Of a stretch of DNA of 64,000 nucleotides, positions 52,214 to 59,090 are shown piece after piece. The notes under the pieces are model-generated. The model was not told where the DNA came from, searched no databases, and saw only the letters and a list, made by a program, of their open reading frames with translations. Source of the DNA: a virus. The stretch covers positions 1-64,000 of the IMG/VR virus record IMGVR_UViG_3300021962_007022; one strand, 5' to 3'. The stretch's first letter is position 1. Each line of letters opens with the position of its first letter. The translations under genes and the position numbers were made by a program.

Positions 52214-52317
52214 GCAAAGAACCAATATGCAATGAATACAAGAACAACGATGCCAGCCTCAATGTGGAACATTTTATCCTTCTTGAGGTTTGCCCAAGTA
52301 AGCTTCTGCTTCTTCAC
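52210..52317 (-). CDS. 35-residue membrane peptide (GTG start)
   Basis: 35 aa: a basic N-terminus (KKQKLTWANLKKDK) and one hydrophobic helix (MFHIEAGIVVLVFIAYWFFA). The GTG overlaps the protease stop (GTGA) and the stop overlaps the next ATG (ATGA), so it fits without gaps. A single-pass inner-membrane peptide is likely. Confidence 0.62.
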   Translation of the reverse strand: MKKQKLTWANLKKDKMFHIEAGIVVLVFIAYWFFA

Positions 52318-52943
52318 TTGCAATTTCTCCAAACGAAGTCAACTACGCTGTATGGAACAAAGATTGTCAGGTCACCATACTTCTCTTCTTCAAATGCGTA
52401 CTTCTTCAATCCCTTGGCAGGACGACCCATAACAATGCCAACAACAGCGCCATCAGACCTAGCAATAACTGGACCACCGCTCATCCCCTTGACAACAATC
52501 CCTGTTCCAAGCCAAACCCAATCAACCTTCTCACCGTTCCAGTAGATAACAGTTCTACGTAATGCTAGGCCAACTGAGTTACTCTCAATCACCATAGTCA
52601 TCTTACGGTCTTCTGATGTTGCTTCGATCTTGCCCTTATAGGTCAACTCTTCAAATGCGACTGGGTCGCGCCACTTTGCATATTGGGTTTCTTGCTTAAC
52701 AAACTTAACATCAAACTCTTTTGATTCGCAGAGTTCGCCTTCGATTAAGGCATTGATATGAGCGCTGGTTGCTACAACTTCATTTGTCCAAGGTGCAGCA
52801 CTACCTTGCTTCATTCTATACTTACCGGTGACAATCTCAGCCATAATATCTTGCATGCCTCTTGGCTCTGCAAGCTCATTCTGCTGACCAAATGCTTGAC
52901 CAACAAGAGCAAAAACCAATAGTAAAGATAACTTATGCTTCAT
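52314..52943 (-). CDS. Secreted trypsin-like serine protease
   Basis: 209 aa. A signal peptide is evident (KHKLSLLLVFALVGQAFGQ, cleavage about residue 19). NEVVATSAHIN holds His62 and GIVVKGMSGGPV the nucleophile Ser155 in the GxSGGP context of chymotrypsin/HtrA-like proteases; the Asp is probably D78 or D93. It would act in the periplasm or outside. No PDZ domain follows. Neighbours are tRNA-Leu and, beyond it, a TonB-dependent receptor, so both genes address the host envelope. Confidence 0.82.
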   Translation of the reverse strand: MKHKLSLLLVFALVGQAFGQQNELAEPRGMQDIMAEIVTGKYRMKQGSAAPWTNEVVATSAHINALIEGELCESKEFDVKFVKQETQYAKWRDPVAFEELTYKGKIEATSEDRKMTMVIESNSVGLALRRTVIYWNGEKVDWVWLGTGIVVKGMSGGPVIARSDGAVVGIVMGRPAKGLKKYAFEEEKYGDLTIFVPYSVVDFVWRNCK

Positions 52944-52960
52944 GTCACTCTCTTATAATA

Positions 52961-53044
52961 TGGTGCCCGGGAGAGGACTCGAACCTCCACGCTTTCGGCG
53001 ACGGCTTCTAAGACCGTTGCGTCTACCAATTCCGCCACCCGGGC
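52961..53044 (-). tRNA. tRNA-Leu (TAG)
   Basis: Class II cloverleaf with a long variable arm; anticodon loop CTTAGAA; CCA encoded. First tRNA of the array at its 3' end, preceded by its own sigma70-like promoter at 53055-53083. Confidence 0.95.
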
Positions 53045-53054
53045 AATACTGTGT

Positions 53055-53083
53055 ATTGTATAGGATAAGCCCCTGGATGTCAA
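53055..53083 (-). promoter_or_regulatory. Sigma70 promoter for tRNA-Leu, -35 in a hairpin loop
   Basis: TTGACA, 17-bp spacer, TACAAT on the minus strand, about 10 nt upstream of tRNA-Leu. A 9-bp stem (53067-53075 with 53084-53092) just after the TonB receptor gene places the TTGACA in its loop. Confidence 0.72.
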
Positions 53084-53096
53084 CAGGGGCTTATGT

Positions 53097-55154
53097 TCAG
53101 AACTTCTCGCTGATGTTCAACTTGACAACTCTTGGCATACCAGGCCAAGCGCCAGCATACTGACCAATATATATCGATCCTTCTGTATACTCCTTATCAA
53201 GACAGTTAGTACATTGCAGCGACACATCCACGCTGCTTATACTATATGTCGCCGACAAATTAATCAGAGCATAACCACCAGAAACATCTAAACCTTTACC
53301 AGCTAACAAAGGTGCAGTGAATGCAAGATTAGCTGGTGTTAGTAGATACTTGTCAACATAATAGACATTAGCATTTAGAACTACCTTACCAGCTTTGGCT
53401 GGGAATGTAGCTGTTGCACCAAGTGTTGTCTGGTACTTTGGAGAGCGCTGAAGGCTACTAGCTAGATTGCGTGGTTGAGGCTGCTTATACTCACCATCTA
53501 GTAAACCAACACTACCATAGGCTGTTAGCCAACTATTGGCTACAACTTGACCTTCAACTTCCAATCCCTTGATAGTGGCATCAGCTGTCTGTACAGTAAA
53601 TGCACCATTCAATGTCAGTGTGTTGAATAGGTTCGTGTAGTCGGTATGGAATGCAGCAGCATTGATACGCCAGCTTGAGCCTTCAGCTTTAACACCAACC
53701 TCAACAGTTTCTACATTCTCAGGTTCAAAGTTGACATACTGATCGCCTCTAAAGGCACGACCTGTCCAGCCACCTGATCTAAACCCTTCTGCATATGAAG
53801 CGTACAATAATGCACCATTGAGATTATAGCTAGCAGATACCTTTGGTGTGAACTTATTGAATTCTCTCTTAGATGCTCTTGTATAGTTATATAATGGACC
53901 TGGAATTGTACTAGATTGAGCTAGGTTAAGTTCCTTATCTTCTTTAGTATATCTTCCACCAGCTGCCAATGTAAGATCATTCCAACTATACTCAGCCTGC
54001 CCATAGGCAGCATAATTATTCACTTCGACATCAAAGTATTTTGTAATGAATGTAGCAACATTAAACAGTGAGTTTGGTTGGCGGAGTTCATCTGTTACAT
54101 AAGCATCCGTCTTTTCACTGAAAAAATATAATCCTGAAACAAAGGTGACTGGACCAACATTACCTACAACCTGCAGTTCCTGTGAGAGCTGGTCAGCTGC
54201 TTGGTTCTGGTATATGTTATACAATGAAACTGGCTGGCCTGAAGCGTCAAAGGTGAGATACTGATTTGTTTCTCTATACCCAGTGATTGATAGGAGTTCA
54301 AAGTTGCCAACGGTATACTTAGCATTTAATACTGTACCAATTGATTCACTTAAATTTAGAGCATCTTTATTGGATTGACTGACAAATAAATTTCTTGAAC
54401 CAGATTGTAAAATGCCACCAACATCAACTACAAAATTACCATTTGTTTGACTATCGATATAGTCTGTTGATAATGTTACATCAACGTTTTCTTTTAAATA
54501 TCTTAAAGCAAACTTGCCACCAACAACATCTTGATTGTTAACACTCTTGTTGATAGCAGTCATATAACCATCATCTTGTGCCCAAACAAAACTTGCTCTT
54601 GCAAAAAGGTTGTCGGTGATTGGGGCATTGCCAATTAGCTTGGCATCGAGATAGTTGAATGAACCATATGAAAAATCATACTGGCCATAATAATCTGCAT
54701 TTGGCTTGACTGATGTTACCTTGATTGCACCACCATTAGTGTTGCGTCCATAAAGAACGCCCTGTGGTCCTCTAAGAACTTCTACACTCTCGACGTCAAA
54801 TAGTGCAATATTATTCAGGGCTTGTCTGCCCACGTATACATCATCAACGTACATACCAATTGCTGGATCAGCTGTTGCTAGATTTTCTGTCGTGCCAACA
54901 CCACGAATAAAAAGATTTAGTGCTGCCTGTGTTCCTAAGTTATTGTTACCAATAACGTTTGGAGCATTGAATAATACATTCTCAACAACAGATACTTGTC
55001 TTGCTTCTAGATCTGCAGATGTCAAAACTGAGATTGACATTGGAACGTCTTGAATGTTCTGAACCTTACGCTGGGCAGTGACAACCACTTCCTGTAGTTC
55101 AGCTGCAGAAGCAACTTGCGCAAATACTAAAAACATTAATAATAACTTTTTCAT
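53097..55154 (-). CDS. TonB-dependent outer-membrane receptor
   Basis: 685 aa, full length. Signal peptide MKKLLLMFLVFAQVASAAEL, TonB box LQEVVVTAQ directly after, plug domain (QDVPMSISVLTSADLEARQ; NLFIRGVGTTEN; MYVDDVYVGR; VESVEVLRGPQGVLYGRNTN) to about residue 145, then barrel repeats and a C-terminal strand ending in Phe, as needed for BAM insertion. AAGGAG precedes the ATG. Such proteins import iron complexes, vitamins or sugars. It is flanked on both sides by phage tRNA genes, so it belongs to the phage. No TonB/ExbB genes nearby; it would use those of the host. Confidence 0.95.
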   Translation of the reverse strand: MKKLLLMFLVFAQVASAAELQEVVVTAQRKVQNIQDVPMSISVLTSADLEARQVSVVENVLFNAPNVIGNNNLGTQAALNLFIRGVGTTENLATADPAIGMYVDDVYVGRQALNNIALFDVESVEVLRGPQGVLYGRNTNGGAIKVTSVKPNADYYGQYDFSYGSFNYLDAKLIGNAPITDNLFARASFVWAQDDGYMTAINKSVNNQDVVGGKFALRYLKENVDVTLSTDYIDSQTNGNFVVDVGGILQSGSRNLFVSQSNKDALNLSESIGTVLNAKYTVGNFELLSITGYRETNQYLTFDASGQPVSLYNIYQNQAADQLSQELQVVGNVGPVTFVSGLYFFSEKTDAYVTDELRQPNSLFNVATFITKYFDVEVNNYAAYGQAEYSWNDLTLAAGGRYTKEDKELNLAQSSTIPGPLYNYTRASKREFNKFTPKVSASYNLNGALLYASYAEGFRSGGWTGRAFRGDQYVNFEPENVETVEVGVKAEGSSWRINAAAFHTDYTNLFNTLTLNGAFTVQTADATIKGLEVEGQVVANSWLTAYGSVGLLDGEYKQPQPRNLASSLQRSPKYQTTLGATATFPAKAGKVVLNANVYYVDKYLLTPANLAFTAPLLAGKGLDVSGGYALINLSATYSISSVDVSLQCTNCLDKEYTEGSIYIGQYAGAWPGMPRVVKLNISEKF

Positions 55155-55173
55155 ATCATCTCCTTATATAATT

Positions 55174-55263
55174 TGGCGGAAGTGGTAGGATTCGAACCTA
55201 CGTGACCCGTTAAGGTCTGCTAGTTTTCAAGACTAGTGCGATCAACCGCTCTGCCACACTTCC
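55174..55263 (-). tRNA. tRNA-Ser (TGA)
   Basis: Class II cloverleaf; anticodon stem CTAGT/ACTAG with loop CTTGAAA; CCA encoded. Its 5' end is 1 nt from the stop of the 2OG oxygenase gene. Confidence 0.95.
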
Positions 55264-55264
55264 T

Positions 55265-55885
55265 TTATTTGTTTGGACCAAACACCATATTAATGACTAC
55301 TCTTGTCTCATGTTCAATAGGTGTTGAGCCAGCATGCCATGTGTTGGATGGGTACATGGCAGCTGTACCCTTGATAGGTCTCATTCTACCTATGCACTGA
55401 TCTCCATCAAAGAAAAACGTATCTCCATCACTGTCATTGACATAGTATAAAACTGTAATAAACTTATCTAATCTTGTATCCGGATGAGGAGCATTCATAG
55501 TCCATTTAGGTCTAATTGTTTGAATGTTCGTCATCAATCTATACACAGCATACTCTCTAGGAATATATGTAGTTTGTATATAGTCAACAAGCTTGGCAAC
55601 ACTTGGAAAATGTTTGTTGTAACGTGTATTTGGATTGCCACGAATGTCAATGAATCTAACATCAGGCTTCGCAAACCTATTTATATACTCATCAGTAAAT
55701 CTTTGGGTGTCGACAACAGGACCATACTTTGTATTAATACTATCAAGAAGAGCCCTTTGATTAGAATCTGACACATCGTAAAAATAATTTGTCATTCCAA
55801 CATATTGCCAGTTTGGCTTGATGCTTAGCAACTCTTTTTCCACTGAGTCAGCTAATGAAGGATCTATTCTAATAGTGTCAACCAT
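55265..55885 (-). CDS. 2OG-Fe(II) oxygenase A (prolyl-hydroxylase-like)
   Basis: 206 aa. NAPHPDTRLDKFITVLYYVN holds the His-x-Asp region, DSDGDTFFFDG the next strands, and PSNTWHAGSTPIEHETRVVI the distal His and 2OG Arg; NMVF ends the core. It shares the LYYVNDSDG and TxHAG segments with oxygenase B (55962-56525), so the two are paralogues that flank tRNA-Gly. Target unknown; peptidyl proline or another side chain is plausible. Confidence 0.83.
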   Translation of the reverse strand: MVDTIRIDPSLADSVEKELLSIKPNWQYVGMTNYFYDVSDSNQRALLDSINTKYGPVVDTQRFTDEYINRFAKPDVRFIDIRGNPNTRYNKHFPSVAKLVDYIQTTYIPREYAVYRLMTNIQTIRPKWTMNAPHPDTRLDKFITVLYYVNDSDGDTFFFDGDQCIGRMRPIKGTAAMYPSNTWHAGSTPIEHETRVVINMVFGPNK

Positions 55886-55897
55886 ACATTACCTAAA

Positions 55898-55972
55898 TGG
55901 AGCGGGATGCGAGAATCGAACTCGCGCGTGAACTTTGGCAAAGTTCTAGGCTACCATTACATCAATCCCGCT
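55898..55972 (-). tRNA. tRNA-Gly (GCC)
   Basis: Loop TTGCCAA on stem GAACT/AGTTC; CCA encoded. The last 11 nt of the oxygenase B gene lie inside its 5' end. Confidence 0.95.
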
Positions 55973-56525
55973 TTGAAAATATAATATTAATCACATACCT
56001 GCTTTTATTTATACATGGTACCTGTCCTGCGTGGACAGTGTTCGATCGGAACAGGGCACCAGTACCCCTGACAGGTGTTGTTTCAAATGCAATCTTACCA
56101 TCTTTGAAGAATACAGTCTGACCATCACTATCATTAACATAGTAGAGGAATGTAATCTTATCACCATCGTCCGAATCAACATGAGGAATGTTAAGAAGCA
56201 ATTCAGCATCTCTCAACTGGGTAGTCAAGTTACCCATGACTCTTCTTACCTCATAGTTTGAAGGCAGAATGTTTGCTATACACCATTGAGTCAATGGCAT
56301 AATGTACTTTTTATCGTTCTCTGGCGTTTTGGAATTTGGAAAGAAGTAGTGAGTGAGGCGCGGTAGATCAGCTATTGTGTAGGTATCTTGATCTACAGGG
56401 TGGCTACCTCTTGGTTCTTCACCCAATGTGTGAGTGAAGAAGAACCATGGGATCTTTGTACTTGTTACCCATAACTCAACATCATCAACAATTTTTTTAG
56501 GAATATTATTGACCAATTTAATCAT
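55962..56525 (-). CDS. 2OG-Fe(II) oxygenase B (prolyl-hydroxylase-like)
   Basis: 187 aa. NIPHVDSDDGDKITFLYYVN has the His-x-Asp, DSDGQTVFFKDGKIAF follows, RSNTVHAGQVPCINKSRYVI holds the distal His and Arg. Paralogue of oxygenase A across tRNA-Gly. Its final codons and stop overlap the 5' end of that tRNA by 11 nt, so the C-terminus and the tRNA acceptor share sequence. Confidence 0.83.
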   Translation of the reverse strand: MIKLVNNIPKKIVDDVELWVTSTKIPWFFFTHTLGEEPRGSHPVDQDTYTIADLPRLTHYFFPNSKTPENDKKYIMPLTQWCIANILPSNYEVRRVMGNLTTQLRDAELLLNIPHVDSDDGDKITFLYYVNDSDGQTVFFKDGKIAFETTPVRGTGALFRSNTVHAGQVPCINKSRYVINIIFSKRD

Positions 56526-56533
56526 AAAATTAT

Positions 56534-57115
56534 TTATCTCTGCTGTATCAAAGAAAATATCTCAGCGTTTGCTGTAAACGCTCTGGCTGTTTCCTTCCTT
56601 AGTACAACAGATCTCAATCCAAAGATTACTTTATTCTCAAGTATAGTATAATTACAGGCTTCTGTCAACTCTATAAAGAACTCTTTTGTATAGTAAATGG
56701 AACAATGATCTTTCCATGCCCCTGAATTTTCTAGTTCTTCTACATCTGGTACCATGTGGATCATAATGCCACCTGGCCTCACTACATCGTGGATGATAGA
56801 AAAACACTCATACTGTTTATCAATAGGCTCAACATGCTCGGTGACGCCAAGGTTTGTTAGGACATCATACCTACATCTAAAGTCATAAAAAAGCTCTGGC
56901 TTTGTTAGATCAAGTGGCAATGCTCCATCCTCTCCATTGATATCAACAGATGTATGAAGCATACCATAATGTTCAAAATGTTGCTTACCAGTTGTAAACT
57001 CACCACCAATGAATCTTTGGTTGCCAAGCTCAAACATAGAAAGACCATTAGGTTGAAAGAATTCAAACCTAATTGCATCGGTAACAAATTCCAAGTACTC
57101 TGGTAGGTATGCCAT
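56534..57115 (-). CDS. SAM-dependent methyltransferase-like protein
   Basis: 193 aa from ATG 57115 (MAYLPEYLEFVTDAIRFEFF). MFELGNQRFIGG stands at motif I but lacks the usual GxGxG; LHTSVDINGEDGALPLDLTK, YDVLTNLGVTEHVEPIDKQY and VRPGGIMIHMVPDVEE follow in methyltransferase order. It resembles type-11-like enzymes of phage glycan clusters. The atypical motif I may mean altered cofactor use. Confidence 0.7.
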   Translation of the reverse strand: MAYLPEYLEFVTDAIRFEFFQPNGLSMFELGNQRFIGGEFTTGKQHFEHYGMLHTSVDINGEDGALPLDLTKPELFYDFRCRYDVLTNLGVTEHVEPIDKQYECFSIIHDVVRPGGIMIHMVPDVEELENSGAWKDHCSIYYTKEFFIELTEACNYTILENKVIFGLRSVVLRKETARAFTANAEIFSLIQQR

Positions 57116-57130
57116 AATCAATCCTCAAAG

Positions 57131-57206
57131 TGGTGGGACCAACTGGGCTTGAACCAGTGACCTAACGCTTATCAAGCGTTTGCTCTACCAACTGAGCTAT
57201 GGTCCC
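57131..57206 (-). tRNA. tRNA-Ile (GAT)
   Basis: Loop TTGATAA on stem AACGC/GCGTT; CCA encoded. Begins a dense block of eight tRNAs. Confidence 0.95.
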
Positions 57207-57222
57207 TAATCTTATATGTATA

Positions 57223-57299
57223 TGGGGTGACCGGTTGGATTCGAACCAACGTATACTGGGATCACAACCCAGGGTCTTAGGCCACTTGACAACGGTCAC
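57223..57299 (-). tRNA. tRNA-His (GTG)
   Basis: Loop TTGTGAT; discriminator C73 with CCA. The base before the acceptor stem is T, so the extra G-1 of tRNA-His is not encoded. Confidence 0.95.
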
Positions 57300-57303
57300 A
57301 AAA

Positions 57304-57381
57304 TGGAGCGGGTGGGGAGAGTCGAACTCCGCGATCTTCAGCTTGGAAGGCTGCTGGACGCCCCTTGTCCTGTCCACCCGC
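57304..57381 (-). tRNA. tRNA-Gly (TCC)
   Basis: Loop CTTCCAA on stem CAGC/GCTG; CCA encoded. Second glycine isoacceptor of the array. Confidence 0.95.
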
Positions 57382-57385
57382 ATGT

Positions 57386-57462
57386 TGGCACCCTCTGAGA
57401 GACTTGAACTCCCGACCTCAACGTCCGTAGCGTTGCGTTCTAATCCACTGAACTAAGAGGGC
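57386..57462 (-). tRNA. tRNA-Arg (ACG)
   Basis: Loop CTACGGA; CCA encoded. The A34 would need host TadA to become inosine. Confidence 0.95.
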
Positions 57463-57470
57463 ATTTAAAA

Positions 57471-57545
57471 TGGTGCCAAGTGTTGGTATCGCGCCAACCT
57501 TTCAAGCTCTTCAGGCTCGTGCTAATCTATCTCAGCTAACTTGGC
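57471..57545 (-). tRNA. tRNA-Phe (GAA)
   Basis: Loop CTGAAGA on stem CGAGC/GCTTG; acceptor GCCAAG; CCA encoded. Confidence 0.93.
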
Positions 57546-57546
57546 T

Positions 57547-57621
57547 TGGAGTTGCGGACTGGACTCGCACCAGCATAAAAGAGTTTTGCAGACTCTTGCA
57601 TAACTTCTCTGCCACCGCAAC
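57547..57621 (-). tRNA. tRNA-Cys (GCA)
   Basis: Loop CTGCAAA on stem AGAGT/ACTCT; discriminator T73, typical of tRNA-Cys; CCA encoded. Confidence 0.95.
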
Positions 57622-57626
57622 AAATA

Positions 57627-57702
57627 TGGTAGCAACGGTTGGACTCGAACCAACGATAAACTCCGTATGAAGGAGGTGCATTAGCCACTATGCTACGTTG
57701 CC
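57627..57702 (-). tRNA. tRNA with CAT anticodon (elongator Met-like)
   Basis: Loop TTCATAC on stem CCTCC/GGAGT; acceptor GGCAACG with CCA. Elongator-type pairing at 1-72 (G-T); Met or Ile2. Confidence 0.92.
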
Positions 57703-57704
57703 AT

Positions 57705-57792
57705 TGGCGGAAGGTGTAGGATTCGAACCTACGTGACTATTACATCCATCTCTTTAGCAAAGAGCGCTAATAGGCCTCTCTAGCAACCTTCC
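57705..57792 (-). tRNA. tRNA-Ser (GCT)
   Basis: Class II with a long variable arm; loop TTGCTAA; CCA encoded. Its 5' end adjoins non-coding segment E. Confidence 0.95.
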
Positions 57793-57893
57793 AGTAAAAG
57801 AAGGACTCATGTTGGCCAAGGCCTTTTTCGTGCTTGGCGCCGCGAGTCCACCGGCCTTTGCCCCACTTGCCTGAACAGTACGAGGCTATTAAT
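57793..57893 (-). ncRNA. Non-coding structured segment E in the tRNA array
   Basis: About 100 nt between tRNA-Val and tRNA-Ser without a credible ORF. Hairpins by eye: ggactc (57803-57808) with gagtcc (57844-57849), enclosing gccaag (57815-57820) with cttggc (57833-57838). If transcribed with the array it would form a nested two-stem RNA. Known only as structure; no family recognised. Confidence 0.55.
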
Positions 57894-57969
57894 TGGTACC
57901 CGGTGACGGGATCGAACCGCCGACAATCGCCGTGTAAAGGCGGCGCTCTACCAGCTGAGCTAACCGGGC
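57894..57969 (-). tRNA. tRNA-Val (TAC)
   Basis: Loop TTTACAC on stem CGCC/GGCG; CCA encoded. Confidence 0.95.
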
Positions 57970-57976
57970 ATTGAAT

Positions 57977-58051
57977 TGGTGAACCCAAGGGAATTCGAAT
58001 CCCTATTCTTACCGTGAAAGGGTAATGTCCTAACCGTTAGACGATGGGTCC
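57977..58051 (-). tRNA. tRNA-Glu (TTC)
   Basis: Loop CTTTCAC on stem TTACC/GGTAA; CCA encoded. Its 5' 22 nt are also the last codons of the upstream membrane-protein gene. Confidence 0.95.
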
Positions 58052-58311
58052 TTCTTAATGTAATTGTAGTATATCATCATACAATACCACGTGATGGAAA
58101 GACAAGTGTACCACACTCCTGCCATCGCCGAATAGTATTGACCTAATGAATATAAAAGATATGTTCCTGATATCTGACCAGTATAGTTGATCAGAGGACT
58201 AGCCCAATGTATACCTTTGACTACTTTGTCTTTGTATACTCTATAGATGTTCAGCATAACAGCCGAACTAGCTATAACAGGGAACATACTATTGAATTGG
58301 TCTAGTGTCAT
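58030..58311 (-). CDS. Small membrane protein (SemiSWEET-like?) overlapping tRNA-Glu
   Basis: 93 aa. About three hydrophobic stretches: FPVIASSAVMLNIYRVY, WASPLINYTGQISGTYLLYS and YSAMAGVWYTCLSITWYCMM. The VKGIHWASP core and WYTCLSITWY end resemble small membrane proteins widespread in T4-like phages and perhaps the PQ-loop/SemiSWEET fold. The C-terminal residues KDPSSNG are encoded inside the 5' end of tRNA-Glu (22-nt overlap). Confidence 0.7.
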   Translation of the reverse strand: MTLDQFNSMFPVIASSAVMLNIYRVYKDKVVKGIHWASPLINYTGQISGTYLLYSLGQYYSAMAGVWYTCLSITWYCMMIYYNYIKKDPSSNG

Positions 58312-58318
58312 AATAATT

Positions 58319-58393
58319 TGGTAGCGGGGGATGGATTTGCACCACCGGTCTTCAGCTTATGAGGCTGACGAGTTTCTGCTTCTCTACCCCGCA
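58319..58393 (-). tRNA. Initiator-like tRNA (CAT)
   Basis: Loop CTCATAA; acceptor begins T-GCGGGG and ends CCCCGC-T-A-CCA, leaving a T1-T72 mismatch, the hallmark of initiator tRNA. The body GGGGTAGAGAAGCAGAAACT resembles fMet tRNA. The anticodon stem CAGC/GCTG lacks the three G-C pairs usual for initiators. Confidence 0.85.
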
Positions 58394-58516
58394 ACAATAA
58401 AGTATCGGTTTATCTATCGCCACACATTGCGCACTGTGCCCTAGATTCCTTATTTACGAAAAACAGCCATCGCTATGCGACAAACCTTACACCGAAAGGT
58501 AGGGCGGCTGGTTGCT
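58394..58516 (-). ncRNA. Non-coding structured segment D
   Basis: About 120 nt between the 67-aa gene and the initiator-like tRNA. Pairings: cagcc (58464-58468) with ggctg (58506-58510) enclosing acctt/aaggt (58484-58500) and tcgc/gcga (58470-58480); atcta (58412-58416) with tagat (58442-58446) enclosing caca/tgtg. A TATAAATA motif lies right at its 5' end. Multi-branched, tRNA-like in size; family unknown. Confidence 0.55.
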
Positions 58517-58524
58517 TATTTATA
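58517..58524 (-). promoter_or_regulatory. TATAAATA late-promoter match before segment D
   Basis: Exact TATAAATA on the minus strand overlapping the stop of the 67-aa gene. Transcription from it would start within segment D, giving late-time expression of this RNA and the tRNAs beyond. Confidence 0.45.
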
Positions 58525-58723
58525 ATACTTTACCTTCAGCTCTCATCTCTGCTAGCCACTCTTCTTCACCATGGAAGGTAGAGCATGATTCAAGAGCCTT
58601 TTGGATTTCCTTCTGGGCAAGATAGAGTTGTTGTTTGTTTGGCCAGTTGACAAACCCAGTTAGGTTTGGATCTCTAGCATTCTCTCCAACTCGCCACACT
58701 TCTCTTAGTAGACTGCTACTCAT
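58520..58723 (-). CDS. Small early protein within the tRNA array
   Basis: 67 aa. SSSLLREVWRVGENARDPNL, then VNWPNKQQLYLAQKEIQKAL and FHGEEEWLAEMRAEGKVL. GAGG lies about 6 nt upstream of the ATG. Helical and acidic; unknown function. It is encoded between tRNA-Thr and segment D. Confidence 0.65.
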   Translation of the reverse strand: MSSSLLREVWRVGENARDPNLTGFVNWPNKQQLYLAQKEIQKALESCSTFHGEEEWLAEMRAEGKVL

Positions 58724-58739
58724 AACAACCTCATTAAAA

Positions 58740-58815
58740 TGGTGCTCCCTATCTGACTTGAACAGATGACCTGCCGCTTACAAGGCGGCTGCTCTACCAA
58801 CTGAGCTAAAGGAGC
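58740..58815 (-). tRNA. tRNA-Thr (TGT)
   Basis: Loop CTTGTAA on stem CCGC/GCGG; CCA encoded. Confidence 0.95.
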
Positions 58816-58836
58816 AATGTAATATGTATATCAAAA

Positions 58837-58913
58837 TGGCGACCCCGGCAGGACTCGAACCTGCGACCCACAGCTTAGAAGGCTGTTGCTCTAATCCACT
58901 GAGCTACGAGGCC
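58837..58913 (-). tRNA. tRNA-Arg (TCT)
   Basis: Loop CTTCTAA on stem ACAGC/GCTGT; CCA encoded. Reads AGA/AGG, codons often rare in hosts. Confidence 0.95.
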
Positions 58914-58919
58914 AATGAA

Positions 58920-59004
58920 TGGTGCGACTGGTCGGACTTGAACCGACATGGCTAAAGCCGACAGATTTTAAGTCTGTTGTGTATACCGATTCCACCACAG
59001 TCGC
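58920..59004 (-). tRNA. tRNA-Leu (TAA)
   Basis: Class II; loop CTTAAAA on stem CAGA/TCTG; CCA encoded. Reads UUA/UUG. Confidence 0.95.
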
Positions 59005-59010
59005 GAAAAT

Positions 59011-59087
59011 TGGTCGGACATGCAAGACTCGAACTTGCGACCCCCTGCTCCCAAAGCAGGTGCTCTACCAGACTGAGCTAATATCCG
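59011..59087 (-). tRNA. tRNA-Pro (TGG)
   Basis: Loop TTTGGGA on stem CCTGC/GCAGG; acceptor starts with C as in bacterial tRNA-Pro; CCA encoded. Confidence 0.95.
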
Positions 59088-59090
59088 AAA

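Noticed and set aside
53097-55154. TonB receptor as host DNA joined by assembly error or prophage edge.
   Set aside because: tRNA genes of the phage array flank it at both ends with tight spacing, and phage genes continue on both sides. Read coverage would still be decisive.
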